The notes under the pieces: model-generated
What the model saw: the letters and a program-made list of their open reading frames with translations, nothing else
Told to the model about the DNA's origin: nothing
Database searches by the model: none
DNA from: Hymenopellis radicata
Lineage: Eukaryota; Basidiomycota; Agaricomycetes; Agaricales; Physalacriaceae
Length of the DNA stretch: 64,000 nt
Direction: 5' to 3'
Assembly (NCBI GenBank): GCA_015501595.1
Contig: JADNRX010000029.1
Location: 62,001 to 126,000, forward strand
Translations under genes and position numbers: made by a program
Part shown: positions 48,393 through 59,564 of the stretch, one piece after another
How the letters are laid out: each line of letters opens with the position of its first letter
Position numbering within the stretch: the stretch's first letter is position 1

Positions 48393-50634
48393 TCATGGAG
48401 AGGCCTCTCCCTCAGACTTTTCATCATACCCAATGATTGGATCTCTATCAACATAACCTCCCGAGAGAAACTTCTCTAGCCTCTCTACCTCGAAGCGGTA
48501 CTCTGTAGCAGATGCGTTAAGGCTCGACCGGTCGAAGTCCGTGATAAAGACCCGGTCGAACCCGTCAACAAGCATATTCCAGGACCGCAGATCGCGGTGC
48601 AAGACGCCAGCCTTGTGAATGCTTTTCAGTGTCTCTCTAAGACTGGCCCTACCAAGGTGTGAATGGACGAACAATCAGCGAATCAGACGACTCACGCTTG
48701 CATAGGAGTTAGTGTTACCTTTTGCTCCTCGTCCAGACGATCACCAAGGGGGTGCCCAGCGTTCGTCAAAATGAGTGCGCATATGTTCCGTTGAGAGTCT
48801 TGCCAAATACCGAGTGAGCGGGGTATTCCTTCCACGCCTGCGGCCTCGAGCTGCGTGTAAATCTTAGACTCGTGAATAAGACGTTCAATACGCTCTGCAT
48901 CCGTCGCCATTTTGAACACCAAAGGACTGTATTTCGGGGAGCGAGATGACGCGTCTGGTTGGATCAACGCAGTAAGTGCTTCGCCTGTCGCTCCTGCTCC
49001 CAATCGCTCATCAAGCACCAACTTGACGTAATCCTTTGGGCGGTAAGCCGATCCGGGTGTGCCTCGTTCATCGGAGAAAAGAAGAATGGGCGCGGGAGAG
49101 TCGTGTTGCCGGTGGCGAAAGTACGCGGCAATGATATTCGAATTCCTTAAGTGTAGTTGCGCTTTCTGTTTGTATTGTGTTAACTTTCAGCCCGAAATCC
49201 ATATGAAAGTAATGACCGAACATACCATTTCCGCCCCATTTTGATGATTGGAGGTTTTCCGTCGCTTGACTGGCAGGTGGTACTCATCACCGTCTCGAGG
49301 CCGTTTTCTGTTCATCTTAAGTGGGAGCCGCTTCAAACTATCATGCGCAGCGGCGAGGTGCAGACCGGTGTAAAACTTTCCAAATGTTGGATTCTCGCTT
49401 GTCGCGAGATCAAGAAGCTCTGTCAGGAACAGTGTCTGCGTCGCGCGGTGCCGGATACCGACTCGCAGTGCAGTTCCACAATCGAAAATGATGACGGATG
49501 AGTCCACGCGGACAGCATTGGCCCACGCCTGGATAAGCTTGTTAGAAGATGCAACTGCCAGACGGGAATACGTACGCGCTGAATATAGTCGCGTGCCATC
49601 GGTTTGTAAGTCTTGTCAAACACATTAAGATGGGGAATTGGGGTTATATCTCCTGATACCGGAACCCTTGTCCAAGCTACGTCTCCTGCTTCCGTGAGCC
49701 TAGTACTTCTGCGTAATGAAGAAGGACGAAGTGTATCCGATGATAGAGGCAAGTTCCACAAACTATCTTCGGCGTCAACGTCTGGGGGACGTCCGCCTGG
49801 AGCCCCAGGAATATGAGGTTTAGAGCATTTCGAGTTAAGGCTCCAGGGAAATTCGTCCTGCACTAGAGCCGACATATCTTCCAAGAGTGACCGCCCTTGG
49901 AGCGAGAAAAAGAGTCCCGTAACGAGATACCGAGAATGGTCGCGAAGGTTGACCATGGTTTCCCGAGTCGCTTCACTGAGAGGCTCCAACATATCGGGAT
50001 CGTGATCTATATCATTGAACAGCAGGGTGGAGTTCTCCACGACGAATGGGAGATGGTCATTATACGGGGGACGCATTTCCCGGCGCGCATCCCACATCAT
50101 CAGGAAGTCATTTCCGGGCTGGCCAGGATTTACAACGACAGATGTCGCGATAGAGGAGCAGACCATCCCGAGTCCGTCTCCTCGTGCCACCGCCATAGGC
50201 CCGGCCTCAGATTTTTTGGGTTTGCAAACAATCCATTCAAGTTTCTCCGCCGAAAGTGCTGCTATATCATCATAATACGCGTCCGTGACATTAGCAATGT
50301 CTGATGCAAGTGAGGGAACAATGGTTATGCGTTTGAGCAAAAGATGGTCCGGTATGTGTCTGTCCAATAACTGGAGTGGGGATTGACTCTCACTCTCGGT
50401 AGGAAGTGAGGGTGTGATTGAGAGGGGCGATTCCTTGAATTCGAGTAGTCTCCGGAGGTAGGTTTGGCTGTCTTCGAGCGCCATTGAATATGGTACGCGA
50501 CGTGGTGGGTCGCGTTTTGTGGCGGGATGGAAGTGTTCAATTTGCACCTGACGATCAACGTCGGACCGGAGGTCCGGATTACTGAAAACGGAACAAGTGC
50601 ACTGTTGCAATCCATGTTGGCTGTCTTGAATCAT
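48393..50634 (-). CDS. fungal kinase-like protein
   Basis: Large first exon (from 50634, MIQDSQHGLQQCTCSV) joined by GTACGT introns to later exons. The N-terminal half (DSQTYLRRLLEFKESPLS to SVVVNPGQPGNDFLMMWD and YLVTGLFFSLQGRSLLEDM) is a domain found in basidiomycete kinase-like proteins, without a function I can name. It continues ARDYIQR into AWANAVRVDSSVIIFDCGTA, a basic PRDGDEYHLPVKRRK segment, and then the kinase lobe: loop RLGAGATGEALTALI, Lys in PLVFKMA, Glu in LIHESKIYTQLEAAG, catalytic LHRDLRSWNMLVD, and DFD (ITDFDRSSL) in place of DFG. The stop is at 48393-48395. The HRD and Asn are intact, the DFG Gly is replaced. Activity is uncertain. Such proteins occur in expanded families in Agaricomycetes. 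Confidence 0.75.
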
Positions 50635-51020
50635 AACGCTCAATCTGGCATCGAGAGCTTAAGGACTTAACTTGAAGAAGTTAACATATCATAGCCGCGT
50701 TATTGCCAGGTAGAATCAACCGAGTCCTAGTCAAGCTCGGAAGGTAGGTAGGTAGGTAGAAGTGCCGAAGGGTTCTTTACAGACGATGTTCCTTATGTTG
50801 CGACACTGGGCGAGCGAACTGCCATTGCTTTAGACGCGGATCCGGTGCTAGCTGCAGTCAGAGCGAGTGTATGAGACTGCGGCGTCGTTGATGATACATA
50901 ACATATCGCACTTGACGGAGTTAGGCTTCAAAGAGGATTCCTGGCATATGAAATTGGAAATGCAATGGTAAAGGAAAGTCGAGAAGCATGTCTTTTGCGA
51001 TGGAGGTGGACGCGATATTG
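50635..51020. other. gap between kinase-like gene and uL6m fragment
   Basis: About 390 bp. It contains a short GGTA tandem repeat and no supported gene. An upstream exon of the uL6m-like sequence was looked for and not found. Confidence 0.4.
50743..50758 (+). repeat. (GGTA)4 microsatellite
   Basis: Four perfect GGTA units upstream of the kinase-like gene. It is a simple slippage-prone repeat. Confidence 0.9.
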
Positions 51021-51462
51021 ACGCGCTGATGGTGGTTAAAGACAGGTGACAGTGTGATCGCCGCTCTCTTACCCGACATCTCGCGCTCCGCCACGCTTGA
51101 ATCGATGCTCCTCGTCGGTGTCGGATATCGTACGTGCAGCGATGGAGGAGGAGGACCCACGCGGGATGGTGGACGGTGGTTCGGGAAAGAGGCTCGCGAT
51201 GAAGCTGGGGTACAGCTATACCGTGTATGTCCTAATACTGCCGTGGGTAGACGCAAAGGTGGAGACGCCGACCAAGATTGTGTTGAGTGCGACGGATAAG
51301 CACTTGCTGGGCTTGTTTTCGGCGAGGGTTATGGCGTACAGGAAGCCGGAGCCGTACAAGGGAGAGGTGTGTTTCTTCCAGTTCTGTGCTGACACCTTGT
51401 AGGGCATATTTATCGGTACAGAGACCGTACGCGTCAAGAGTGTGAAGAAAAAGACTCGTTAA
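51021..51462 (+). pseudogene. mitochondrial ribosomal protein uL6m, 5'-truncated and frame-broken
   Basis: The distal part is recognisable as mitochondrial large-subunit protein uL6: KRLAMKLGYSYTVYV, PTKIVLSATDKHLLGLFSAR, YRKPEPYKGE, then after an intact 39-bp intron (51369-51402, GTGTGT...TTGTAG) GIFIGTETVRVKSVKKKTR and a stop at 51460-51462. Just upstream SMLLVGVGYR matches the family's LVGVGYR strand but in another frame; a one-base excess near 51127-51140 separates it from AAMEEEDPRG. The normal N-terminal half of uL6 was not found. It is either a decayed copy or a real gene damaged by a base-call error plus undetected upstream exons. A functional copy should exist elsewhere. Confidence 0.6.
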
Positions 51463-51600
51463 TCTATCTATTTGGCACCTCCATAGTTCGAGATGACCTC
51501 AGAACACAAAGATGCAAAGAAGACGTGTCGGACCCGGACATTAGTAGCCTTTACAGGCGGTTGGAGATAAAAACGAGCAAGAACGTAAAGCGCCACAGAG

Positions 51601-54142
51601 CTAAGTAATACGCGAGAATAGGACCTTGAACAGGCTGTCACGTTGCTCAACTGAATTGTCAGGTACAGAGAGTATTTCTTGTGCGGACGATGCGAAGGAA
51701 TCATAGTATTCTGAACGAACGCCTATGTGTGGCGGTTCGACGTAACATCTTAGATGCGCGGTCGTCGCAATACGTCCCACATTATCTTGACGAACAGCGC
51801 TGGATGGAATGAATCTATTGGGTACCGAGGTCGTGTGATCCTCTGAAGAGTGCCAATGCCGCATGATCATCCTGCGGTCGTGCGCCTTTAGCAGGGTGGG
51901 TGGAGGACGCGCGAAGGCTACACACCGTGATAGCGAGAATCTGCATGCGCCGAATGTACGCACGGATCCAGGCTCCAGAGGACAGCTTCTCGCCTGGCAA
52001 GGGCACCGTGCACGGGATGCCGTAGTCTGGTGTTTTCGATCTTAACGTGAGTACTTAGCTGGCTAATTATGAGTCAAAAGAACTTGCCCATGAGCTTTGC
52101 TAATTGCCTAGATGCGATGTAAGTCAAGCTAAAAGTGCTATTATCATAGAAAGCGCATACCACACAGGATTGGTTTTCTGATAATGCTTCTTGAAGAACT
52201 TGGTCGAAAAGTCCTTGGTCAAACCGCTCGACGACTTGACACTATGAAGGATGTTGTTCAAGACGATGGCGCCCTTGAAGGCTTTGGGACATCCTTGACT
52301 GCCTCACTGTTATTAGTATGCGTGCTAAATCGAACGTTCACTACGCACCCAAAGGTAGGATTGACTACGATGGGAGTAATCAGCTATGGCCTTGTTTATA
52401 ACACTCATTCAACGCCTACCGGACATGACACTGTCTCCTAGAGCTGCAAAGTTCGAGGGCAGATGATCTGCGAGATGATATTGGATATACCCCGTGGGCG
52501 CTGCAAGTAATGTTGTTGTATTAGATTGTTTCCGAAGCGAGAACCTCTACAGTACTTACGGACGTGGACTTGGGATACACATTCGCGAGTCTCGACCTCT
52601 TTCAGCATCTCAATCGTGTCAAAGACCCATGGTGGCACTGGATCCCTAAACGGCACGAGAACTACGAGCAAGCTGTAGCATATCATCCAAACAACGTAAT
52701 CGTGGCGCATCGTCGCTAGACTGACCGCAAAAGACCACCACTACGCGCTGCGTCTTCAGCGAGAACGTATCAGTAAGATAGTAAGTAGAGAGCTCACTTT
52801 GGTCCCCATCCATGTTGGTGAGGACGAAGAAACGACGACCCAAGCTTGGTTGATCCTCAAGGTAGGTACAAATTGCGCCCTTTCGGCGGTGCTCAGGAAG
52901 AGGCAGGCGGGCGAACAGCTCAGGCGAAACGTGGAGGATTATGGGAAGAGTATTGCAGCTTCTGGTCAAAAGAGATCTTCAGTTCGTCCAAGGCTTTACA
53001 GTCGACTGGCCATAACCAGCTCGAACAAGCCATTTCAGGCCCGCCCTTGTGATACCCGTACAATCTAGGAAGTCACGATCGGGGATATGTACGTTGCAGA
53101 ATGAGGAAAACTCACCGACGACGAGAGACGCGTCAATATGAACGATAGTCCCGGACTCAGTTCTAACAGAGACTTGTCCCATACGCGAGGGATCTTTCGC
53201 GTCAGGCGTCACGCCCACAACTAATCCGGCTATCTGTTTGAATGTCAGATCCTTCCGCGAACACTAGACGTCTAGTACGAATCGATAGTACTCTTAGTCG
53301 ATATGATTATTGACAAGCCGCGACTCATACCGAATAATAGTTTCCAGGCCTTTACGGCTGCTAAATATAGTGCGCGGCATCGTTTCTTTCGTGTAGTACT
53401 TCCAGGGCATCTTGACGAGCGTTCCGGCGAAGGATGTTCCGAAATCAGCAGGCCCGACGCTGTTGTACTAAATATTCAACGAGTGCACATTGGAGCGGAA
53501 GCAACGATACCGACTGGATCCCTGAACGTTGGCATTCATCCTGGAAGTCGGGAAACATCTTTGTGAGATATTTCAGGATGACGCCTTGGTTTCCTTTATT
53601 GAAGAATCATGAACATCGACACAGAGAGTAGACGAAAGTAAAAACGATCAAGTACCTTGTAGAGACCTGTACTGCATGACCCGAGTCCTTTTTACGACGT
53701 AAGTTCGGTAGGGCCAGAGTCATGATGAGAACGTTAACGAACCGTGCACGATCTTGCTTCCACCCGTCGACGCGTCTCCCTGCATCCGTCGCGAGCCAGG
53801 TCTCCGGCTCAACAATTATCACCCGTCGAAAGTGCTTCTGACAGGCTCGTGCGGCAAGGAGGCCTGCGATACTGCATACATGCCATACACCGACCACCAT
53901 CAGAATTCCCCCCACAGACGATAGCGATATCCCACGTACCTTCCTCCACATATCACAGCGGTCCCGTCGAGTTTACCGTCCGTGCGAGGTGTCTGTAAAA
54001 GGTCAAGGTCGTGTACTTCCCCGTTCTTCGTGATGCTGTAGAGCTCAAGAGCATGCCAGGCCAGCAAGAGGGTCACATAGACACCACCCAATGAGAACAG
54101 AAGCTGAAGGAACAGCAGCAGCATGCTGAAGGGAGTAAACAT
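51601..54142 (-). CDS. FAD-dependent oxidoreductase, membrane-anchored
   Basis: Probable flavoprotein of a family common in mushrooms and annotated only as FAD/NAD(P)-binding. From the start at 54142 come an N-terminal helix (MLLLFLQLLFSLGGVYVTLL), then across an intron the Rossmann motif VICGGSIAGLLAARACQ with EPETWLATDAGRRVDGWKQD. Splicing gives ARTRVMQYRSLQGNQGVILK, LTKMFPDFQDECQRSGIQ, SVGPADFGTSFAGTLVKMPW, KQIAGLVVGVTPDAKDPSR and VVDCTGITRAGLKWLVRAGYG, then PLPEHRRKGAICTYLEDQPS and LGRRFFVLTNMDGDQ. Introns of about 50 bp join these in frame. The 3' third is less certain; the stop at 51601 is provisional. The part from 51641 to 52873 exists a second time at 47660-48339. Substrate unknown. 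Confidence 0.72.
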
Positions 54143-54411
54143 AGATATCTAGCCTCTAGGCCACCTGTTATATTATATATATCTTCCGTTGTGGCACCCG
54201 GGGTTGCGCGAATCAAAGTGCGAACCTGGTGCGAACAGAGCCTATAACAGCAAACGGACACACTCATTCCGTGATGTACGTTGCCACGTTTAACAGTACC
54301 TGAAGGCCATAAGTATTATGGTAACTGGAAAGCAATAAGTTTAAGGATTGACGTGTTAACGATATAATAAAAATCCATATTGACCAACTGGCTGCAGAAG
54401 AAAATCCGTCC

Positions 54412-57400
54412 CTATAGATCCCCATCGATTGCATCCACGACATAGAGCACCTGTTGCGGGCGGACAAACAGTCCCCGGCTTTCCATGCCCACCTCGCTTT
54501 CACTTCCACTGGGGCTCGCGCTCCTTACGCGCATCCGCTTCCTTCCACCGCCAGCAAGCCCATCACCCGCGCTCCTCTTCGTCCCCTTCATAATCCAGCT
54601 TCGCCCGCCCCCACCGCCAAAGTCATCCCAGGCCTCGGCCGCTGGGTGGATGTCAAAGTACCGTATACCACCCCAAGTCCCGTCATTCCACTCCCCGGTG
54701 TCAACACCAGTGTACGTCCCTGGTACTTCGACACCCACCCATGGGCCGGCCTCCCCTGCGACCTCCCGATATACCGCGCGTACGCTTTGAATCGCTTTCG
54801 TCGGGAGGAAATGATGCACGGAATGCCAATCTCAAGCATTGCGCCACGCGTTTCCGGTGGCGTAGGAAGCGAGTCGTCGAGTGGTTTCGAGGTGGAGGAA
54901 GGGTATTTAGTATTAGCCGGGGTGGTTATAGTATCTGCGGAACCTTTCCGCTTGAGCGTCGCTGTACTGTTGGTGGAGGCAACGCTTTCTGTCTTCTTGT
55001 GATCAGCCAACGCTTGCACCCTTGTAGCTTTGGGAAGAGGCGGGACGGGTACAGGCTTTTTCCTTTCGTTTAGCGTAGAAACTCCAGTCTTCCCGACCGG
55101 TTTCTTTGCAGGTGAACTCGTACTCCGAGTGGAGATCGTGCTCTTGACACTGGGCGTTATGGATGACGGCTTTTTCGGTGTAGTTTTGCTTGTCGTCCCA
55201 GTCGTCCGCGTACTGGCATTTGTTTTGACACTGCTCGTAGACATATTACTGGCAGTCGAACTCTTCCTGCTGCGAGAGTTCGCCGTTGCTGTCTTGTACA
55301 CGGATGTGCTGGTGTCACTAGCACTTGATACACGAGAGACAGATCCAGGAGCGCCAGCCACACTCGATGCGCGGGAACTTGGCCTGGGACTTGGCACTGG
55401 GGGCTTAAGCGTTCTGCGGACAGTCGATGTGGAGGCAACACTGGAGACGCTAGCAGTTGACTTTGGTCGTACACTGGAAACTGAGGAGATTCGAGAAGTG
55501 ACGACACTTCGCCGCGAAGACGCGACGCTACTAGCTGTAGACACTGGACGCGACGGTCCAACAATCTTCTTTGGAAGCGGCTGCCTGGGAGTCGTCCGCT
55601 CCTCCGTTGCTGGCTCCTCAGCGCTCTCCTCGGCCGACTCTTCGACTGGCTCATTGACACTTGGCGTTGGCGTCGTTCTCCCTAGCGTGCTGCCCGGAGG
55701 AGTGAGCTTAGAGTCTGGCCGTGGATCAACAGGCTTTCTTCGAGGTGACGACATCACAGTCGAAGATACCGTGATCCTGGAGGCAGTGGTACGAACACTC
55801 CGGACAGAGGCGTTAGAGGGGGAAGTGACGCGAGGCAGGTTTCTACTAAGGACGCTGACGCGCATGGACTGCATGTCACTGACAGAATCAGTGTCCTTGG
55901 TTGATGGCGATGGCGACGGCCGAGGCGGCTTGTTAGGCACAGGCTTAAGAAGATCCTCCAATGGGACTTCGATATCTAATGATGATAGTTAATGTTGTGT
56001 CTATAAGTGGACTCGAGAAAACTTACAATCACTGATTTCCTTGACGGCCCAGCCTTCGACATCGTCGAAACCGCCTTCCTGTCGCACCCCAAGCCAGCGC
56101 TTCTTCAGCCATTGCAGAACATCCATACGTGTTTGTTCAACTTGGACACGGACATGGGATGTCGGCGAAAGCATGGGTTGATTGGAATCTGTCGCATGTG
56201 GCCGAAGAAGGATGGAGGACACAAGGGTCTGATAGACAAGAGCGGCATTCTTGTCATTCAGACCGCGCTTGACCGAGGCCATAACCCATTCCACACGTTC
56301 GCCGTCTTCGAAACGGACGCCATCCGATTCCATGAGTTCAAGCCAATCAGGCTGGGAGAAGCATGCCTCTGAGCTTCCAGCAAAGACAGAGTCGATGGTT
56401 TTTCGTCCATTGAGGATATAATCCCTGACAGAGTCGGCCCAGGCATCAATAACATTTGTCAGTTTGTTCAAGGCATGCTCGGCAGCATAAAGCAGAGCGA
56501 ACACATTCATAGGCGTGGTTCGCTTGCCGACGCCCTTGAGCAGATTATCCTTAAGCTTCGGTGGAAGGGCACTGAATTCGTGGGTGCACCAGCCTTCTCC
56601 GAAAAGACCTACGAGCGCTCTCCGAGCGCCACGATCGAGATGAGCATTTTTGACATCGTCTGAGAGGGCGAACTCGAGGACTCTGGGTGCACGACGAGCG
56701 CATTGGCGGCAGCGGCAACCACCTGTGCCCCATTTACTACCAGTCAATCGTTCGTACTCTGAGAATTCGAGGAAGGCATGGAATAGCCCGTGCATCATCT
56801 CTTGAACGATGCGTGCCTGTATTTCGTCATACAGAGTCTGCAGTGAAAGATAGGTGGCAGAACGCATGATGTGAAAGGCGGTGTCGAGGTCATAGGAACG
56901 ATGTGAGAAGACGAGTGTGCCGGTGTAAATGAAGCCAAGTGTGAAATGGAGTGAGGCGGGAGTGAAGGGTGGGGAGGGAAGTGAAAGGGTAAGTGGTTCG
57001 TTGGAAGGATGTGCTTTGGCGCTGGGCCAGGCGATAAGGGCAGTGTGAAAGTAGGAACATCGGGAAACGAGAATGAAACGATGGGATGAGAAGATGGCGG
57101 TTGAGTGCTCTGGATTGGAGGAGGAGAAGGTGCCGGTAAGTTCTATGCGTACGTCCGAGTACAAGCGGGATCGCCACATGTAGACTAGGTCCTTTCTGAG
57201 CTTGTCAATGCGAAGCTCCTCGGCATCACCCTCTATGCGAGACTCGGACGAGTCAAAAGAAACTCAAAGGCTTCTCCAAAACCCTGTCCAGTATAGAGGT
57301 ATTCTAATTCGTTTGCGAAAAGAGCGGGATTAATGGCGACATGGAGGCGAAGTGGAGTGCCGCTGTTCATCGAGGGGGCGGGCGACGAGATGCGCATGGG

Positions 57401-57797
57401 TGACGATGCCCGCGAGTCGGGTCACCAATATGAGGGACATCGAGTCCTAACGAAAGAGAAAGAGCAGAGGTCGTGGTCGGAGATGACGAGAAGCCCAAAG
57501 GCGAAGGAGCGATATGCGGTCGAAAGTTGAAGTAACGGCTCTGGAAACTGGGCGGTGCTCGGGCATAAACGATAGCTGTGCGACGATGACCGATTAGTGA
57601 ACAGTGGATGAAGCTGGGCACGACATGCCTTTGTGTCCGCAGACGTCCTCGTTATTGTCATCGACGCCGACCTCCCAGACAACATCCGGAAAACGATCCT
57701 TGGCATGGTGGAACAGCGACTCTAGATCCACCTGCCACGTCGTAGTCGAGTTCTTGGTTGCCTCCTGCAAGCCGGGCGGCGAGACCACCAGCGCCAT
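54412..57797 (-). CDS. BTB domain protein with C-terminal CAP-Gly module, frame-broken
   Basis: Start MALVVSPPGLQEATKNS at 57797, then LESLFHHAKDRFPDVVWEV. A probable GC-AG intron (GCATGT) leads to AIVYARAPPSFQSRYFNFR and, across another intron, EYLYTGQGFGEAF: a first BTB-like half. The second BTB part is YMWRSRLYSDVRIELTG and SHRFILVSRCSYFHTALIAW. A helical region follows (RTTPMNVFALLYAAEHALNK), then a Ser/Thr/Pro/Lys-rich 270-residue linker typical of microtubule binders, and a CAP-Gly-like end (GPWVGVEVPG, NDGTWGGIRYFDIH). Two single-base deficits break the frame, near 57255-57258 (TTTT run) and 54763-54768 (GGG run). Either base errors or decay explains them; coding quality on both sides argues for errors. 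A shorter model starting MWRSRLYSDV at 57179 avoids the first break. Confidence 0.75.
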
Positions 57798-57897
57798 TGG
57801 GTATAATGCAAGTAAAGATGAGAGCAACAAAGAAAACACGAGGCCAACCCTAACCCTAACTGTGCTCTTTGCTTTCCACCACCACCACTACACCGCG
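57798..57897. promoter_or_regulatory. 100-bp bidirectional promoter with CCCTAA repeats
   Basis: Divergent starts at 57797 and 57898 leave only 100 bp. Within it, 57848-57859 is two CCCTAA units (CCCTAACCCTAA), followed by C. Telomere-like boxes in housekeeping promoters are known in fungi and plants; function here is inference. Confidence 0.45.
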
Positions 57898-59178
57898 ATG
57901 TCACGTCAAGATAAGGCAACCACAGAACGCTTTACGCGTACTCTAAGAGAGCTCGTAAAGCGCCCAGAGAACAAGCTCTGCGCAGACTGCAAGCGTAACG
58001 GTGAGCAGCTTCATTTCCGCACCTTTTCCTCCAATTTATATACACTTCAGATCCGCGCTGGGCGTCTTGGAACATGTAGGCCGCTTATTGTTCGTATCCC
58101 TTTCGCCTCTGACCCGTTTCAGTGGTGTCTTTCTCTGCATCCGATGTTCGGGTATTCATCGTGGCATGGGCACCCATATCAGCCGCGTCAAGAGCGTCGA
58201 TCTCGATGTATGGACGCCAGAGCAAATGCAAAGTATCGAAAAGTGGGGCAACGCCCGGGCTAACCTTTACTGGGAGGCCCATCTCAAGAAGGGCCATGTC
58301 CCGCCCGAGCAGTAAGTATTTTCGTCTCAAGGACCTGTCGCATACATTCACACTCGTCTCAGCAAAATGGACTCCTTCATTCGATCGAAATACGAGTCTA
58401 AGCGATGGGCCATGGAGGGGCCTCCACCTAGCGATCCATCCGTGCTCGAGGGCGGCGCACCTCCGATCCAGCACCAGCACCTGCTCTTGTAGCACCCGCT
58501 CCAGTACCGTCCACAACATCTACAGCCCGCATCCCAGTATCGGCACAGCCACAGCTACGACACGCCCTACTTTCCACGTCGAATAGTTTCAAGACTCCGA
58601 CTCCTGCTCAGGCTGCTCCAGTTGCGGCCCCTGCTCCTGCCCCTCCGAAACCAGCCGACGATCTCTTCTCGCTGGATTTCCATGCTCCTGCAACATCGTC
58701 TCCTCCACCGCAGACACAGGAACAGAAGAAGGATGTCAAACAGGATATCCTTTCCTTATTCTCTAGCGCGCCGGCACAACCGCAGGCTCCTGGACTTGGT
58801 GCCTCACCTTGGGGTCAAGCACCGCCGCTACAGCAACAACAGCAGCAGTGGCAGCAACCGCCGCAGCCCACTAGCATGCTTGGGAATGCTGGTGCCGGCA
58901 TGTGGGGCGCGTCCTCCGGATGGTCCCCTGCTGCTCCTGCAGCGTCATCTAATAGCTTATGGGGCGCTCCCGCTCCAGCACCTGCATCCAATTCCCTATT
59001 CTCCTCACCCCCAGCTCAACAGCCTAATTTATTCGCAAGCTCGACTGATGTTTGGGGATCATCAAGTAATTCGACTTCCAATGATCCCTTTGGTTCATTT
59101 GCGAATGGTGGGACTAATACAGGGCAAAAGAACGCGAAAGATGATGTTTTTGGAGACATCTGGGGAGGGTTCAAATGA
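57898..59178 (+). CDS. ArfGAP domain protein (Age2/SMAP-like), one frame break
   Basis: GTPase-activating protein for Arf GTPases in vesicle traffic. Exons: 57898-58000, 58051-58075, 58123-58311 and 58363-59178. Zinc finger: LCADCKRN joined to DPRWASWN and GVFLCIRCSGIHRGMG, i.e. CX2C-X16-17-CX2C with the arginine in IHRGMG; then SRVKSVDLDVW and KMDSFIRSKYESKRW. The C-terminus is Pro/Ala/Gln-rich with DDLFSLDFHAP, KQDILSLFSSAP and a closing DDVFGDIWGGFK, which look like adaptor-binding motifs. Near 58461-58466 (CACCTCCGATCC) one base is lacking; without it translation stops at 58491. The exon-length sum is one short of a multiple of three, in keeping with a single missing base. Confidence 0.85.
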
Positions 59179-59564
59179 CGAGCTAGAATACCTTCCAATT
59201 TCTCTCATATTGATATGGATTCGCTGCAGATTTCCTCTCATTTAGCCATGTTGCATCCAGGGCAGGTAAACGTGTAGGACAACGACCAATACACGCCCTT
59301 CTATGAGCAAAACGTGTCACGCACGCCGATATAATAGCAAGTAGATGAATTAGGAATGCCTTGTTATTGTTCAGAAACAGCTCATGCGGCTTCATATCGC
59401 CCCGATCTAAGGTTTGAGAACCACATAAAGAGAGGCTTTTTCACAAGATGTGAAGCCGAAAGATAAAGAGACAGCTGGAATAGACTGCACAAGGCGTGTT
59501 AGGAGCGTGCAAGCAAAAAAATACACTGCAGGGCCGCCACCATCTCCGGCACGTGATTAAAATA
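59179..59564. other. intergenic region between ArfGAP and kinase
   Basis: About 390 bp holding the ArfGAP 3' flank and the kinase promoter. No feature is recognised. Confidence 0.45.

Noticed and set aside
55030..55992. 320-codon open frame antisense to the BTB/CAP-Gly gene
   Set aside because: It mirrors the Ser/Thr-rich linker of the real gene; the Leu/Val/Glu-rich antisense translation is a by-product of the biased codons.
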